This document shows positions 10,077 through 20,389 of a stretch of DNA of 34,635 bases, in pieces; the first letter of the stretch is position 1, and each line of letters starts with the position of its first letter. A program made the position numbers and the translations under genes. The stretch comes from Gnetum montanum (taxonomy: Eukaryota > Streptophyta > Gnetopsida > Gnetales > Gnetaceae), in contig MNCI01019090.1 in NCBI GenBank assembly GCA_015680685.1, forward strand, positions 1,347 through 35,981, in the 5' to 3' direction. The notes under the pieces are model-generated. The model searched no databases and was not told the origin of the DNA. It saw only the letters and a list, made by a program, of their open reading frames with translations.

Positions 10077-11219
10077 TTCTTCACTTCTACATGCGGCATC
10101 GCCTTTAGTAATAGAGATGGCACCAACCACATCAAAAATACTTCGAATTTTTATTTTTTTATCTCTTAATCTCTGCTTCATATTCTTATTTATTCTTGGT
10201 TGAAAGCGGAAAGACATTGACGTTGACAGCAGCTGGAAAAGGCAGCGTGGAAGCAAGAGAAAGATATTACAAAGACCGTTCTGTTTTTGTCGTCACAAAT
10301 GGTCCGATTACTCTGATATGATCTTTTACACGCTGTCAAAACCATATTTAAGAAATAAACAGATTTCTGCCTTAATACTTGGCAACGTTACGTTTTTGCT
10401 AAGTGCCCCCATCGATATTTACACAATTGCATCGGCTGTCAGGGTTATGTACCCCTGGCATGAGTATGGTAAAAACTAAAGAGTACCTGCTTAATATCAA
10501 TTAAGCAATACCGAATAAATAACAAACCTTAGCAGCGTTATCTTTTTACTACCGTAAATATTTAAAGGAAAATCGATGGACACAGAACATAGATACAAAC
10601 TGGAGACGTACATACAGCATCGACACAAATCAAATGCAATGGAACTGAATCTGTTTGACTAGTTTAAAAATTCATTAATTCTTTTTTTACATATGCAACG
10701 GAGGTTACTGTAATCCTAACGTGTGACGTGGTTTTTTTTTTCAAGCCTACCGGCACCACTGCAAACATTACCTCCACCTACAACATCGTTTATCATGAAA
10801 ATGTACGGTATAACTTCCATCATTTTATAGCAGTGTTTAAAAAGTTTTGGAAAATATATTGGATCGCCTCAATCAGAAGTCGGGAAAATTTACATTTAAA
10901 AGTTGAAAAATCATCCTAAATCTATTGATTTCTTTTAAATGAAACTTGTTATAAAAGTCGCGCAGACATTAAGTCAGGTCGTTAAAATTTCTAATCGGTA
11001 ATTGAACATTGAACTTTAAACTAACAAGCTATCACGAAATTGAAAACTATATTCTATATGCAGCAAAAGTCCTATTTTAGTTGTCATCGTCGCCTTATCC
11101 AGGCAAAAGTCGGTCCGCACCTCTTCAAATCATCTTCATCGTTTTCTAGCATTGCCAACTCATTCTGAATCCGCAGTCTACACGGCTCACAAATTCTGGT
11201 CCCTATCTTTTCACTAAAT
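10077..11219. other. Intergenic DNA, nothing recognised
   Basis: Somewhat richer in CpG than the preceding sequence, but no frame shows a recognisable domain. The 95-codon minus-strand frame at 9969-10256 begins inside this stretch, runs back over the tandem duplication and has no family resemblance. Confidence 0.45.
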
Positions 11220-11373
11220 GCAGTGTCTTGTCCGTTGTCATGCAATTCAACATCATAAAAAATGGCATCTTTTTCAAATTTTATGCACGTCTTCGTTCAT
11301 CATCTTAGCAGTGTGTTGTCGGTTGTCATGCAATTCAACATCATAAAAAACCGCATCTTTTTCAACTTTTATG
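11220..11373. repeat. Imperfect direct repeat, about 65-bp unit
   Basis: GCAGTGT..TTGTC.GTTGTCATGCAATTCAACATCATAAAAAA..GCATCTTTTTCAA.TTTTATG occurs twice (about 11220-11285 and 11309-11372), separated by about 23 bases. Differences are scattered substitutions, so the duplication is not recent. Confidence 0.8.
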
Positions 11374-11413
11374 TGAAGTAAGCATTACCCGTCATTTGCA
11401 ATGCATCTGCCAT

Positions 11414-11480
11414 TGCTGCGGATGTGTTGTGAGGAACGTGGTTGGGNTGCTGCGGATGTTTTGTGAGGAACGTGGTTGGG
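11414..11480. other. Assembly gap (single N) with duplicated 33-bp flanks
   Basis: The N at 11447 is flanked by 11414-11446 and 11448-11480, which differ at one base only (GATGTGTTG against GATGTTTTG). As at 5032 and 15960, this looks like an unresolved contig overlap. Sequence continuity across the gap should not be assumed. Confidence 0.8.
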
Positions 11481-11606
11481 GACTGCCTCACGGCGCGGCT
11501 GACTCTAACGCCTGACCTTGGCTAAGCGATGCGCGACTTACTTTCGGCGATCTGTCCGTGCTGTCTCCACGTATCAGTCCTTCAACACCGGATGAACAGC
11601 AATCTT

Positions 11607-11618
11607 CCTCCGATACCA
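11607..11618 (-). other. Candidate primer-binding site (initiator Met-tRNA type)
   Basis: On the minus strand this reads TGGTATCGGAGG. It matches ten of twelve positions of TGGTATCAGAGC, the site complementary to the 3' end of initiator tRNA-Met used by plant copia elements and by plant pararetroviruses. It lies about 390 bases downstream (minus strand) of the TATA box near 12003. One short match on its own is weak evidence; its position in the element makes it credible. Confidence 0.5.
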
Positions 11619-11619
11619 C

Positions 11620-12060
11620 TCTCAAAGTTGCACAGCATAAAACTCCAAAACACACACTATTATTAATAGGAATGCTTTCAGTCGAGCAAGGAGCCTCAGA
11701 CTGAGATCTCTCTATTACAATTATCCGCAGGAATGCTTGTAAAAGGAGCACAACGCATCACTTCTACGATTTCTCTCTGCTAGATTACACACTTTCATAC
11801 CAGGAATGCTTTACAAGGAGCATAGCGCATCACTTCCAGATTTCTCTGATATGGAAATACAAACAAAATGGAAATGCATAAGAGAAAGGGAAGGACTCCG
11901 AAGGACTGACTTGAAGACAGAAGGACTGACACTTGCAGAATGAAACTACTAGATAGCTCTCTCTCTCTCTTGCGGTGCTTGAGGAAGAGGTAAGGGTTCC
12001 TTTTTATAGGAAGAGGAAAGCCCTTCCTGTACATTCTTGGTGTTATCCAGCTCAGACCGC
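11620..12060 (-). promoter_or_regulatory. Retroelement promoter/leader or LTR (minus strand)
   Basis: Read on the minus strand, a TATA box (CCTATAAAAAGG, around 12000-12009) is followed by a CT/GA microsatellite and a leader of several hundred bases running to the candidate primer-binding site. The leader carries three spaced copies of AGGAATGCTT..AAGGAGC..CGCATCACTTC (starting at 11668, 11729 and 11802 on the plus strand). The region follows the broken ORF at 12143-13020, so it is either a 3' LTR with sequence beyond it, or the intergenic promoter of a pararetrovirus-like genome integrated in more than one unit length. No TG...CA ends could be fixed. Confidence 0.45.
11729..11870. repeat. 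Degenerate repeats in the retroelement leader
   Basis: The word AGGAATGCTT followed by AAGGAGCA and CGCATCACTTC occurs at 11729 and 11802, with a weaker copy at 11668; spacings are 61 and 73 bases. They lie between the TATA box and the candidate primer-binding site and so would be in the transcribed leader. Confidence 0.65.
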
Positions 12061-12142
12061 ATTAGGTTCTAATGCCTTACACCTCATTGGATACTGTATA
12101 AGGGGATGAGATGGAATCTTACTTTTATTTAGTGGATTACTT

Positions 12143-13020
12143 TTACTGTTCACCATTACTTGTGTCGGAATCATCATTATGGCGTGGTGTGGTAGGTGCC
12201 TCGGATACCTCATCTTCTGAATCGGACGAATCAGGATGGAAGGAGATGACCGGACCAGGATTATGCCAACGCACTCGCCAGTGTCCACCTTCTCTTTGTA
12301 GTAGTTGAAAAGCAGGATCAAAATTATAGGGTTCAAGTGTAGTGGGAACCCGATGATTAGCTTCACAAAAGGTAATAATTTCATGTGCCGTGGCGGTCAG
12401 AACATCTTGGTACCAAGCGAGGGTCCATGGATTTTGCCAGTCGGTTCTTCGGCTTAGACTCGTAGTGATAAAATAGGAAGGGTTATAGTCATGGAAAGCG
12501 AAGTGAGCCATTGTTTCAAAACAGGAGAAATAACGAAAATCAGAATGTGTCATGGCTCGCAAACGACGGACATAGGATGCATCCAAATGGTCAGGAAAGG
12601 TTCTTGACGGTATGACCATATAGAGACCACCATTCCCAAAATGGATGTTCTTCTGGAGGACAATCTATTGACGTATTAAAATCAATATGATAATAATGGC
12701 AACCAGAGGGTTTATACCTAGGCCAATGTACTAATGGTGCTACTTCAGGATATCCTATTTCATGAAACTGTACACACTAATTGATGAAATGATTTGCATG
12801 GAGACTGGTTTTAATATGTACAGGCGGATATAAATCATCAAGAACCTCTTGAGGATGTCCGAAAAAGGTATATGAAATCTGTGGACTTGGAGATCTTGCA
12901 TAACAGTTATAAGAATAACATAACCAGTCATTAAGGTGGCTATTCTGAATATAGTCCCGCGTTACTTTGCATTTTTTATCTCCGGCCAGCGAAATGCAGA
13001 GAATTTTCCTCACCGCAGCA
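12143..13020 (-). pseudogene. Broken retroelement ORF, possible endogenous pararetrovirus
   Basis: A protein-coding stretch on the minus strand is broken into three parts. The first (13020 down to 12777) ends in a stop. The second (about 12776 to 12606) continues in the same frame. The third (12619 to 12143, 158 codons) is in another frame, so one stop and one frameshift separate them. The parts look coherent: rich in Trp, His, Tyr and Pro, with paired Trp residues followed by a Gly about three residues on, and an acidic Ser/Asp/Glu tail. From memory this resembles the region after RNase H in some plant pararetrovirus (Caulimoviridae) polyproteins, and the following promoter and Met-tRNA-type PBS fit that order. 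No RT or RNase H is present here, so a 3' ORF of an LTR retrotransposon is equally possible. It is decayed and not functional. Confidence 0.4.
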
Positions 13021-13480
13021 TGGTGCAGACGTGTCTTCTACTGGAAATTCTGTTGTAAGCCCTCCTACTATCTTGAATATTTTCGACGGGCTCAGCCTGC
13101 AGTGTCATGCAAATAATCATGGTAGACTTGCTCAGAAGAATGTTTTTGCCGGATGGCCTTCTTTATCAATCATAAGTAAATGTTAAACTGGTTTATTTTG
13201 CGTAATTTCTGCTAACTTACTAAAAGTAAACATCTGTTTTTGTTTGATTTTATTTGAATGCCAGAACGTTCTTTCTCATGAACAAAACCATTGAGAATGT
13301 CCGTAAGACGGCTGTTGTCCAGACGGAATTGCAGTTTGGAACTTCAGCGTATAAAAATTTTATCCAGGAATCTGCGGGAGAAATACTTGAAACTTATTAG
13401 AAATGGAGATAAAATTGATGGAAAAGATGTACTACTGGTCTGGAGTATTTTATTTTTAAATTGAAATGATGGAACGATGT
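12934..13480 (+). other. Plus-strand open stretches, unassigned
   Basis: An 85-codon frame without Met (12934-13190) and a second stretch (about 13279-13477) are open on the plus strand. Between them lies an intron-like interval with a GTAAAT donor-like start, a GCTAAC branch-like word and a TTTTATTTGAATGCCAG acceptor-like end. The two frames do not join in phase at the obvious sites, and neither matches a family I know. They overlap the minus-strand ORF relic at one end. This may be chance. Confidence 0.2.
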
Positions 13481-13529
13481 CGGGACCAGAAAAAGACAGC
13501 AGAATGAAGTGCAGATACAAAGACAAGTC

Positions 13530-15140
13530 AGATATATGCCTGCGAGGAGCTTCGGTTGCAAAAAGACACGGATCATTTGTGATAATATTTTCTGTTCAAA
13601 GAGTGGTCTGCGTTGTTTTGCCGTGACATATTTGGGTTTAACGTTGATATTTAAATTCCAAAATATATGACAAGTTTTATTAACACTTTATTCACTATAT
13701 TTTGTGGTTTTAGTTTTCTTTCTTTGAAATGCAGAGACAATCTTTGTTGAATTTAAAAGAATCATTATTTTCTTTAACGTTTATTTGAATACAAGTAATA
13801 TAATTTTGTTAAAAAAGAATTTCAGAAAAATTTTTAGGAGACAGTGGATAAGTAATAGCAGGGTACATTAATAGGAATTTTAATAAAAAATTTAATAGCA
13901 AAGTTATTAAATTTATAGTCAAGGAAATCTAGTAACTGTAAAATTGATATTGTTGCAGGATGGTGTTGCTATTTCTAATTAAAATGAAATATTAAATAAT
14001 CATCTTGAAGCCTCTAAACTACTTATGAGATGTTTGGTTATTTGGTGGTTGGGATTTTTGTGTATGCTTCTTGTAAGATTCTTATCCTATGATTAGGTTT
14101 TAGGGTGTACAATTTATTTATTTGTCCTTTGTTTGAGTGATGACAATAAGTACATAACAAAATTTAGGATTAATATTATACTAACTACCATGGATGTAGG
14201 ATAAACAATCAAATTTGCAACCAAATTACATCTAAGAGGATATAACTCAAAATTGACTCAGAATTGATGACCCCAGAACCATAGATTGACAAATCGGATC
14301 ACATTAGCAAAGCCACAACCCTTTTCATAAAAGGGATCAGAAAAATCTGAATAAACCAATATAAGAATCTGATTAAAATGGTCAGCATTAGCAAAATAGA
14401 GTAGTTATATCCACCCATATTGATAGCTGCAATTTCCATTTTTTTTCATCCAATAGCTCAGTTAAAGTGGAAGATCAAATATAGAAATTTTAGGTTTCTA
14501 TTTGACATCAGAATTAGTAATAAACAGTATAGTAAACTTAAAAAGTCAATAAAAATATAACACTATTTATTAGATTAAGTGTCCCATCCAATTTTGAATC
14601 AGCTTCAATGTTGTATTAAGAGATATGGCAAATCCCGCCATTTCAAAAACTATGGCATGAACAAGGTTCCTATTTTTAGTTCAAAGAAAATAATGTACAA
14701 AGCTTACACTGCAAAAAGAAGTTGGGGCAGCCATTTGTAAACAATGATCTAGATTAGTTGTATAGTGTCTAGATAATCTTTAATGGTTCTATTTTTGTGC
14801 CAAGGTTTTAGCATTAACTATGAAAGAGCCAAACAGAAACCAAGCCTTGCATGAACTATGTGATCATGGTTGCAAAGCCAAATCTCACCAACCACTTCAT
14901 TGTGTCATTCTCAACATTGTTAAAACTAATATGCCCTTATTTTGCTTCCTAAGATCAAGTCTTTCCTTATTTTTTAGATCATAGTTATGGTTGTTGTTAT
15001 GTTTTACTTAAATTTCCTTTTCTTCTCCTTTTTCCTCTCTACTTTCCATTTTTATTTTTGTTCACAATAACATAAATATGCTACTCCTCTATACATTTTA
15101 GTAGCCATCAATAAAAGAATTCTCTTTTCTCCCAATTTTA
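13530..15140. other. AT-rich DNA; right end may hold a degenerate copia LTR
   Basis: No coding frames are recognised. Because a primer-binding site sits at 15143 and copia gag follows, the 5' LTR of that element should end near 15140. The T- and C-rich stretch at about 14990-15140 is compatible, but no LTR start, TATA box or TG...CA pair could be confirmed. The 3' LTR is not in the window for comparison. Confidence 0.35.
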
Positions 15141-15142
15141 TA

Positions 15143-15157
15143 TGGTATTGGAGTAGG
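15143..15157 (+). other. Primer-binding site of the 15-17 kb copia relic
   Basis: TGGTATTGGAGTAGG matches 12 of 15 positions of TGGTATCAGAGCAGG, the initiator Met-tRNA site typical of plant copia elements. Two of the three differences are C-to-T or G-to-A transitions in keeping with decay. It lies about 100 bases upstream of recognisable gag sequence. Confidence 0.6.
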
Positions 15158-15254
15158 GATTGATTGCTCATAGATAAGCCAATCATCATGGCAATTTGGG
15201 GAAAGAAGCCATTACAATACATTCTTAGTAACTCAAACAGGCTAGAAGACCAGT

Positions 15255-17160
15255 TCGTCACACACTTCGGTCTCAAAGTACAAAATTATCTTTGTGAATG
15301 GCACACTTCCAAAACTAGCTGAAGGAGACCCGAATGAAGAAAGCTAGATCATCTTTAACTCTATGGTAATATCCTAGATCCTAAATTCACTCAATGAAGA
15401 GTTACATGATAGCATTGTTTATCATGATATGGTAAGAGGAATGTGGGTGGAATTAGAGAGATTCTCCCAAGGAAGTGGGCCAAGAATTTAGGAAATTAAG
15501 TGTGAGATTGTTAATACATGACAATGTGAAATGATAATTTCAATGAACTATGCAAAGATGAACAATTAAATGGTTTTTCAAAGCCTCACGATGCATCTTG
15601 CAAAGGGTGCACTTGTGGTGTAACTACCAAAGAAAAAGAAGAGGAGAGACTCCATCAATTTTTCATGGGATTAAATGAAGTCTTTAGCATCTTGAGATCA
15701 AATATTCTTTGTAGGAAGCTACTATCCAATCTGTTAAATGCTTATTCCTTGTTGACCTCAGATGAAGTCACCATTCGGAAACACCAAATCAATGAACCAG
15801 CAGCCTTGAAAGTCAACATGGAAGAAGGAAAACAACAAAGGAATAGGCCTAAATGGAACCATTATGGCAAGATCAGACATATGAAGGAGCCTTGTTTCGA
15901 GATTACTGGCTACGCATCAAACTGACAAGGAAAGTGAACCTCACCCAAGAGTAGTATGGNTGCATCAAACTGACAAGGAAAGTGAACCTCACCCAAGAGT
16001 AGTATGGATACCAAAGAAGCCATATATACCAAAAAAACAACCATGATGCTTATGTCACTATGGATACCAAAGAAGCCATGTAGACTCAACAATAAATGAA
16101 CCTCACCCAAGAGTAGTATAACTAGTTGTTGGCATTGCTGGCTAAGAAGAATCAGATCACTTCTACAGTCAAATTTATTGGCAATATCAATTCCACTACC
16201 TAAATTCTTGATAATGGAGTGTTTGATCATGTAATATCATATGCAAAATTGTTAAAGAATGTCATTAAACCTCTTTTACTAATTAAAGTTGTCTTGCCTA
16301 ATGGAGATTGGGTAGAAGCAAAGTTAATTGGTGATGTAGAGTTAAATGGAATTCTTTTGTTGAAAAAAATCTTATGCTTGCCTAATTTCAATTGTAATTT
16401 GATCTTTATTAGCAAATTGACACAACAACTAAGATGTTTTATTATGTTTTCACAAAATGAATGCATCATATAAGGCCTTGTGAACAAGATGGTGATTGGA
16501 TTAGGTAAGCGGAGAGTGGGGCTCTCCTGACTAAATGAGGAATCAAGTCGAAAGATCTTTGTAGCTGAGTTTAATATGCAAGCTAGTTTATTTCATTGAA
16601 GATTACAACATTTTCCTTTATCTAGAATAAAGAATTTTTCAGATGTTTTTGTTTTGAAAAATAAGGAGAAGCCAAGGCCTTGTGATGTTTGCCACCATGC
16701 TAAACAATGTCAAAAGAAATTTCCTATTGGGAATAATAAATCAATGAATACTTTTGATGTGGTTCATATTGATACTTCGGGCTCTTATCATTTCAAAATG
16801 CATCATGGAAACTCATATTTTCTCACAATTATTGATGTTTATTCTAGAAGCACTTGGATTTATTTGATGAGATAGAAATCTAAGGCACTAATATTTTTCA
16901 AGCACTTTATCAAACTTGTCAAGATGTAATTTGGAAAGTAGGTCAAAAAAGTTTGATCTAATAATGCACTGGCATTTGTCTTTGGAAGCTTCAAAGAAAT
17001 TGTAGTTAACCAAGTAATGCTTCACCAAACTACTTGTCCTCATACACCTCAACAAAATGATGAAGTTGAGAGGAAACACCATCACCTCATTGAACTTGCT
17101 CATGCCTCAAAGTTCTAGTCCAACATTGCTCATGCCTTAAAGTTCTAATCTAGTGAAACA
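15255..17160 (+). pseudogene. Ty1/copia gag-protease-integrase relic
   Basis: The order is normal for copia but the reading is broken by many stops and frameshifts. Gag begins IIFVNGTLPKLAEGDP (about 15275), continues through CTCGVTTKEKEEERLHQFF and MGLNEVFSILRSNILCRK, and ends with a zinc-knuckle remnant (KWNHYGKIRHMKEPCFEI) in which the first two Cys are lost. The protease site reads ILDNG instead of D(T/S)G (about 16207). The GAG-pre-integrase block includes CDVCHHAKQCQKKFP; the integrase core follows with VVHIDTSGSYHF (first Asp), SNNALAF (second Asp replaced) and TPQQNDEVERKHHHL (Glu kept). It stops at about 17105-17160 in a short duplicated segment. No RT or RNase H follows. An assembly gap at 15960 lies between gag and protease. 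Confidence 0.85.
15914..16007. other. Assembly gap (single N) with duplicated 46-bp flanks
   Basis: The N at 15960 sits between identical 46-base copies (15914-15959 and 15962-16007). This is the third such junction in the window and falls inside the copia gag region. Part of the apparent decay there may therefore be an assembly effect. Confidence 0.85.
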
Positions 17161-18749
17161 CTATCACCTCCTTGAAGATTGCTAGAAAATACATAGATGG
17201 ATCACCACCATTTGTTCTTGCTTGCTACTATTGCTGCTACAAGAGCTACTCTCAGAGCTTGTGCATGCACTCAAGGGTAGTGTGGGACTCTAGCATTATT
17301 TCATAAGTGGGTGGTGGACGTGGTGGTTGTTGATCCTCTTCCTTGGAGACAATAGGGGTCTTATCCTTCATCATTTCTACCTAGGAGGCAACAAGAGCAT
17401 GCCTGATTGTGTCATTAGCATAGTAGACTATCCCTACCCTTTTGCATCATTTTCAGATGAGGCATGGAAAGGGCAGGGCCTTTCTTCCACATTTTTTTTC
17501 CTTAAATCACTTCTCTATCTCCAAATAGATTAGCTATGGAAGGTATATGGGGAATTTCCCACTCAGAGCAGCACATGCATGAGTGGAGGAAGTGGTCACC
17601 TTTTTGGGTCTCACCATTGGATTAAGTTGGTAGGTTGCTATCTTGAAATATATGTGCTCCATTGGTATGAGTGTACCATACTTATTACAGTCCACTCCAT
17701 AACATCGCTAGGTCCACTCCTTATTTACCTCTAAGTGTGCTTGTGTGGAGATCTCTGCCAGATTTGTTCTAGTATCAGGCAACCTAAGGGCCTATGCAAT
17801 GACCTCCATCAAGTAGGACATCTAAATGTCTTTGATCTTCACAGTGGCTCCTACCTGCCTATCGTTCTAGAAGAAATATGTCTCTCTCATGTAACATTCC
17901 CCATTGGAAGTCATGATTGGTCACATGGAAGAGTTCTTTAATTGCATCTTAACATCTACTAGAGCATTTTCTTTTAATGATCCAAAGTTCAATTCTTAGA
18001 GAACTGAATGTTGGATGTCATGAGGCTTGATTTGATCAAGGTAAGCTTGAGTTAATGTGACCTCAAGTCTTGGCACTAGTCCTAGTGTCTCATCTTGGTG
18101 GGCTTGTTCGATTATGACTGCTCCTTTGAGACTCTATCAAAAAGATTCCACTTCAAGCTCCTCCCTAAGAGGTCCTGTTGCATGAGTTTCTACTACCTAT
18201 TCTTGGGCTTGTTCTTGTTGATCTCTTCCAGCTCTATCTCATTTGTCCCTTGGTTGGGATGGTCCTCCTTCCTATACACATTTTAGTCTAGGTATCATCT
18301 ATAGTCACAACATGACAAAGGATTAGCACTTAATGTGTAATTTTGAAACATTTAGAATACCTTATCACTTGGGGTAGTTACACTTCGCTAAGTTGTGATC
18401 ATGGCTGATTTGATTATTTTAATATTATTTTATTATTACTTGGTTAAATGAGTTACTAGAGCATGTTGGAAGGGTTTAACTCTTATTACTTAGTATTTTA
18501 ATCTTATTGATTCATTAAATCCAAGGGGAAGTTAGAGAAAATTTTCAAAAAATTTGATCATTGAAAACCTAAGGTTTGTGGTTGTCACACTATAGAGCAT
18601 ACCTCCAATAGCTGTAGGACTGAAGAATAGAGTGAATCAAACAAATGATTTGAAAGCTACAAGCTCTAGAAGGTTTTGAGCTTTGAAAAATTACAAAAAC
18701 TCCCCTTATGTTTGAGGCATAGGGAAAAAAATTCCTAAGTGTTGGGCAC
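17161..18749. other. Unassigned DNA between copia and gypsy relics
   Basis: Several 60-70 codon open frames exist (for example 17327-17533 and 17735-17941) but none shows a recognisable motif. The stretch is less AT-biased than its surroundings and could be antisense to a decayed retroelement interior. I could not identify it. Confidence 0.35.
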
Positions 18750-18870
18750 TATATATAACATTTTTTCCATGCATCGACAAGGCCTTGTTGATGAGGCTTA
18801 GTTGACACAATCATCTGCATCGATGGGGCCTAGTCAACACAGCTATTGACCACAACTTACCAAGTTAAAA
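18750..18870 (-). promoter_or_regulatory. Possible U3/TATA of another minus-strand LTR
   Basis: TATATATA at 18750-18757 is preceded, on the minus strand, by a cluster of ATCGATG-type words (GCATCGATG at 18818-18826, GCATCGAC at 18771-18778) and GTTGACTAGGCCCCATCGATG. The U3 of LTR X at 26.7 kb has the same composition, including the shared word GGCCCCAT. It may belong to the missing 3' LTR of element X or to a relative. LTR ends were not found. Confidence 0.35.
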
Positions 18871-20389
18871 TTTGACAAGTACAAGGGGTTTTTGAGTGAA
18901 ATTAGAATCAAATGGAAGCCCAAGAAGCCAAAAACATGATCATATGCATGAAGAGGACTTGATAATTTACAAAAGATGGAGATTGTAGTGAAGAATGAGT
19001 GGAGAAATGCCTTATGCACATGGTTGGATGCAACCAATGGGAAATGCAAAAGATTTGATTGTCAAAATGCCTAAGGATAATGGACTTAACTAACTCAACC
19101 AAGAGACATGCAAGCAGATCATCCCCATAGCAAGCCCATGCCCTTTTTTCCCTTACATATCCTCAAACTAAGGAGTCTATGGATCCCACAATTGATTAAT
19201 GATTATAGAAGGTTAAGCACCAAATCTAGGAAAATCTACCCAAGAATTTTAATACATTAAACCAAGACATTAAACTAGACATGGAAACCAATAGTGAGGT
19301 GAGTTATGGAAAGCATTAATGGATGAGAGAGGAAGTGGAATCGAATTCCTAATCATGGTCAAATGAAGTCCCTTGTGGATTTTATGGTTAAATGACCCAA
19401 TAAAGTCCATCCTTAATCTAGATCAAAACCAAACACTTTCAATGACTTCACATAACCACTCTAAGACCAGACCATGCCCTCAATACAAAAGAATGTTCCT
19501 ATAGATCAATTACTATTTCTTATTAGAGAAGGAAAGAGAAGTAGGAAGTGAAAAAGGACCTTAGTTAGAGGGGATCTTTAGACATGGGTAAAATTTCTTT
19601 CTAGTCCCATAACTAGTGCTTGTAGCCTATTATTTTTTCTAAGGGGTGTGCTTTAAATTCTCATCATGTTTTTCTTTTTTTTGAAATTTATGTTTTTATG
19701 GATTTTCAAATAGGAACAACACCATGCAAAGACTTATTCAACTTTATATTATTTGTCAACACAGAATAATAAGGAATCCATGAAAACACTCATGCACTCA
19801 AGTGAGTAGAAAGACATAAAGACTATTGAGTCCCCTTGAAATCACACCCTTTTCAAACCTTAAAATCTCTCCCAAGATCACATACTACCAAGCTCATAAG
19901 TTTATTATAGTTTCATTAATAAAAAAGGGACCTCATACTATCAAAATCATGAAGACCATAGAGTTTGTGGATGAGTGGATGTCATGGACTCATTGCTTGT
20001 TCCAAGAAAATGAAACTTTTTCTTAGCCATCAGTTATCAAAATTCAAAAATAGAAACTAGACATTAGCAATCAAAAACATTATGTACAAACCACCATTAG
20101 AAAACAACTAGAGCATCATTTTATCTTGTTAGAAACAAAGCACTTTATTAGAAAATAAGAAGAAAAATTCAAAACAAAATAAAATAAATTAAAATATTAA
20201 AAAAATTGTAAAATTTTTAAGAAACTTAAAATGTACTAACGATGTTGTAAAATAAAATTGGAAAAATAACAAAGTGTAAAACAAAAAGGTATAAAAGTGA
20301 ATAAAGTGTAAACAAAAAATATGTAAAATAAAAATGTAGAAAAATTGAAGAGCCACTTTAATGATTAGCATGAATGGTCATCTTCCCAC
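18871..20389 (-). other. Probable 3' non-coding region of element X
   Basis: This lies directly downstream (minus strand) of the X integrase and upstream of the LTR-like promoter at 18.75 kb. No conserved domain is visible. The part at about 20040-20390 is extremely A-rich on the plus strand. In gypsy elements of the Athila/Tat group a long region between integrase and 3' LTR is common, which fits, but the assignment is positional only. Confidence 0.35.

Noticed and set aside
12052-12384. 110-codon minus-strand frame
   Set aside because: It overlaps the 158-codon frame of the broken retroelement ORF in another phase, and its composition (Ile/Leu/Pro run) looks like a shadow.
15052-15276. 74-codon minus-strand frame over the copia 5' end
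   Set aside because: It is antisense to the primer-binding site and gag start of the copia relic and has no motif.
20189-20371. 60-codon hydrophobic minus-strand frame as a membrane protein
   Set aside because: The Phe/Leu/Ile-rich product is what an A-rich/T-rich tract encodes by chance; it lies past the end of the X integrase.
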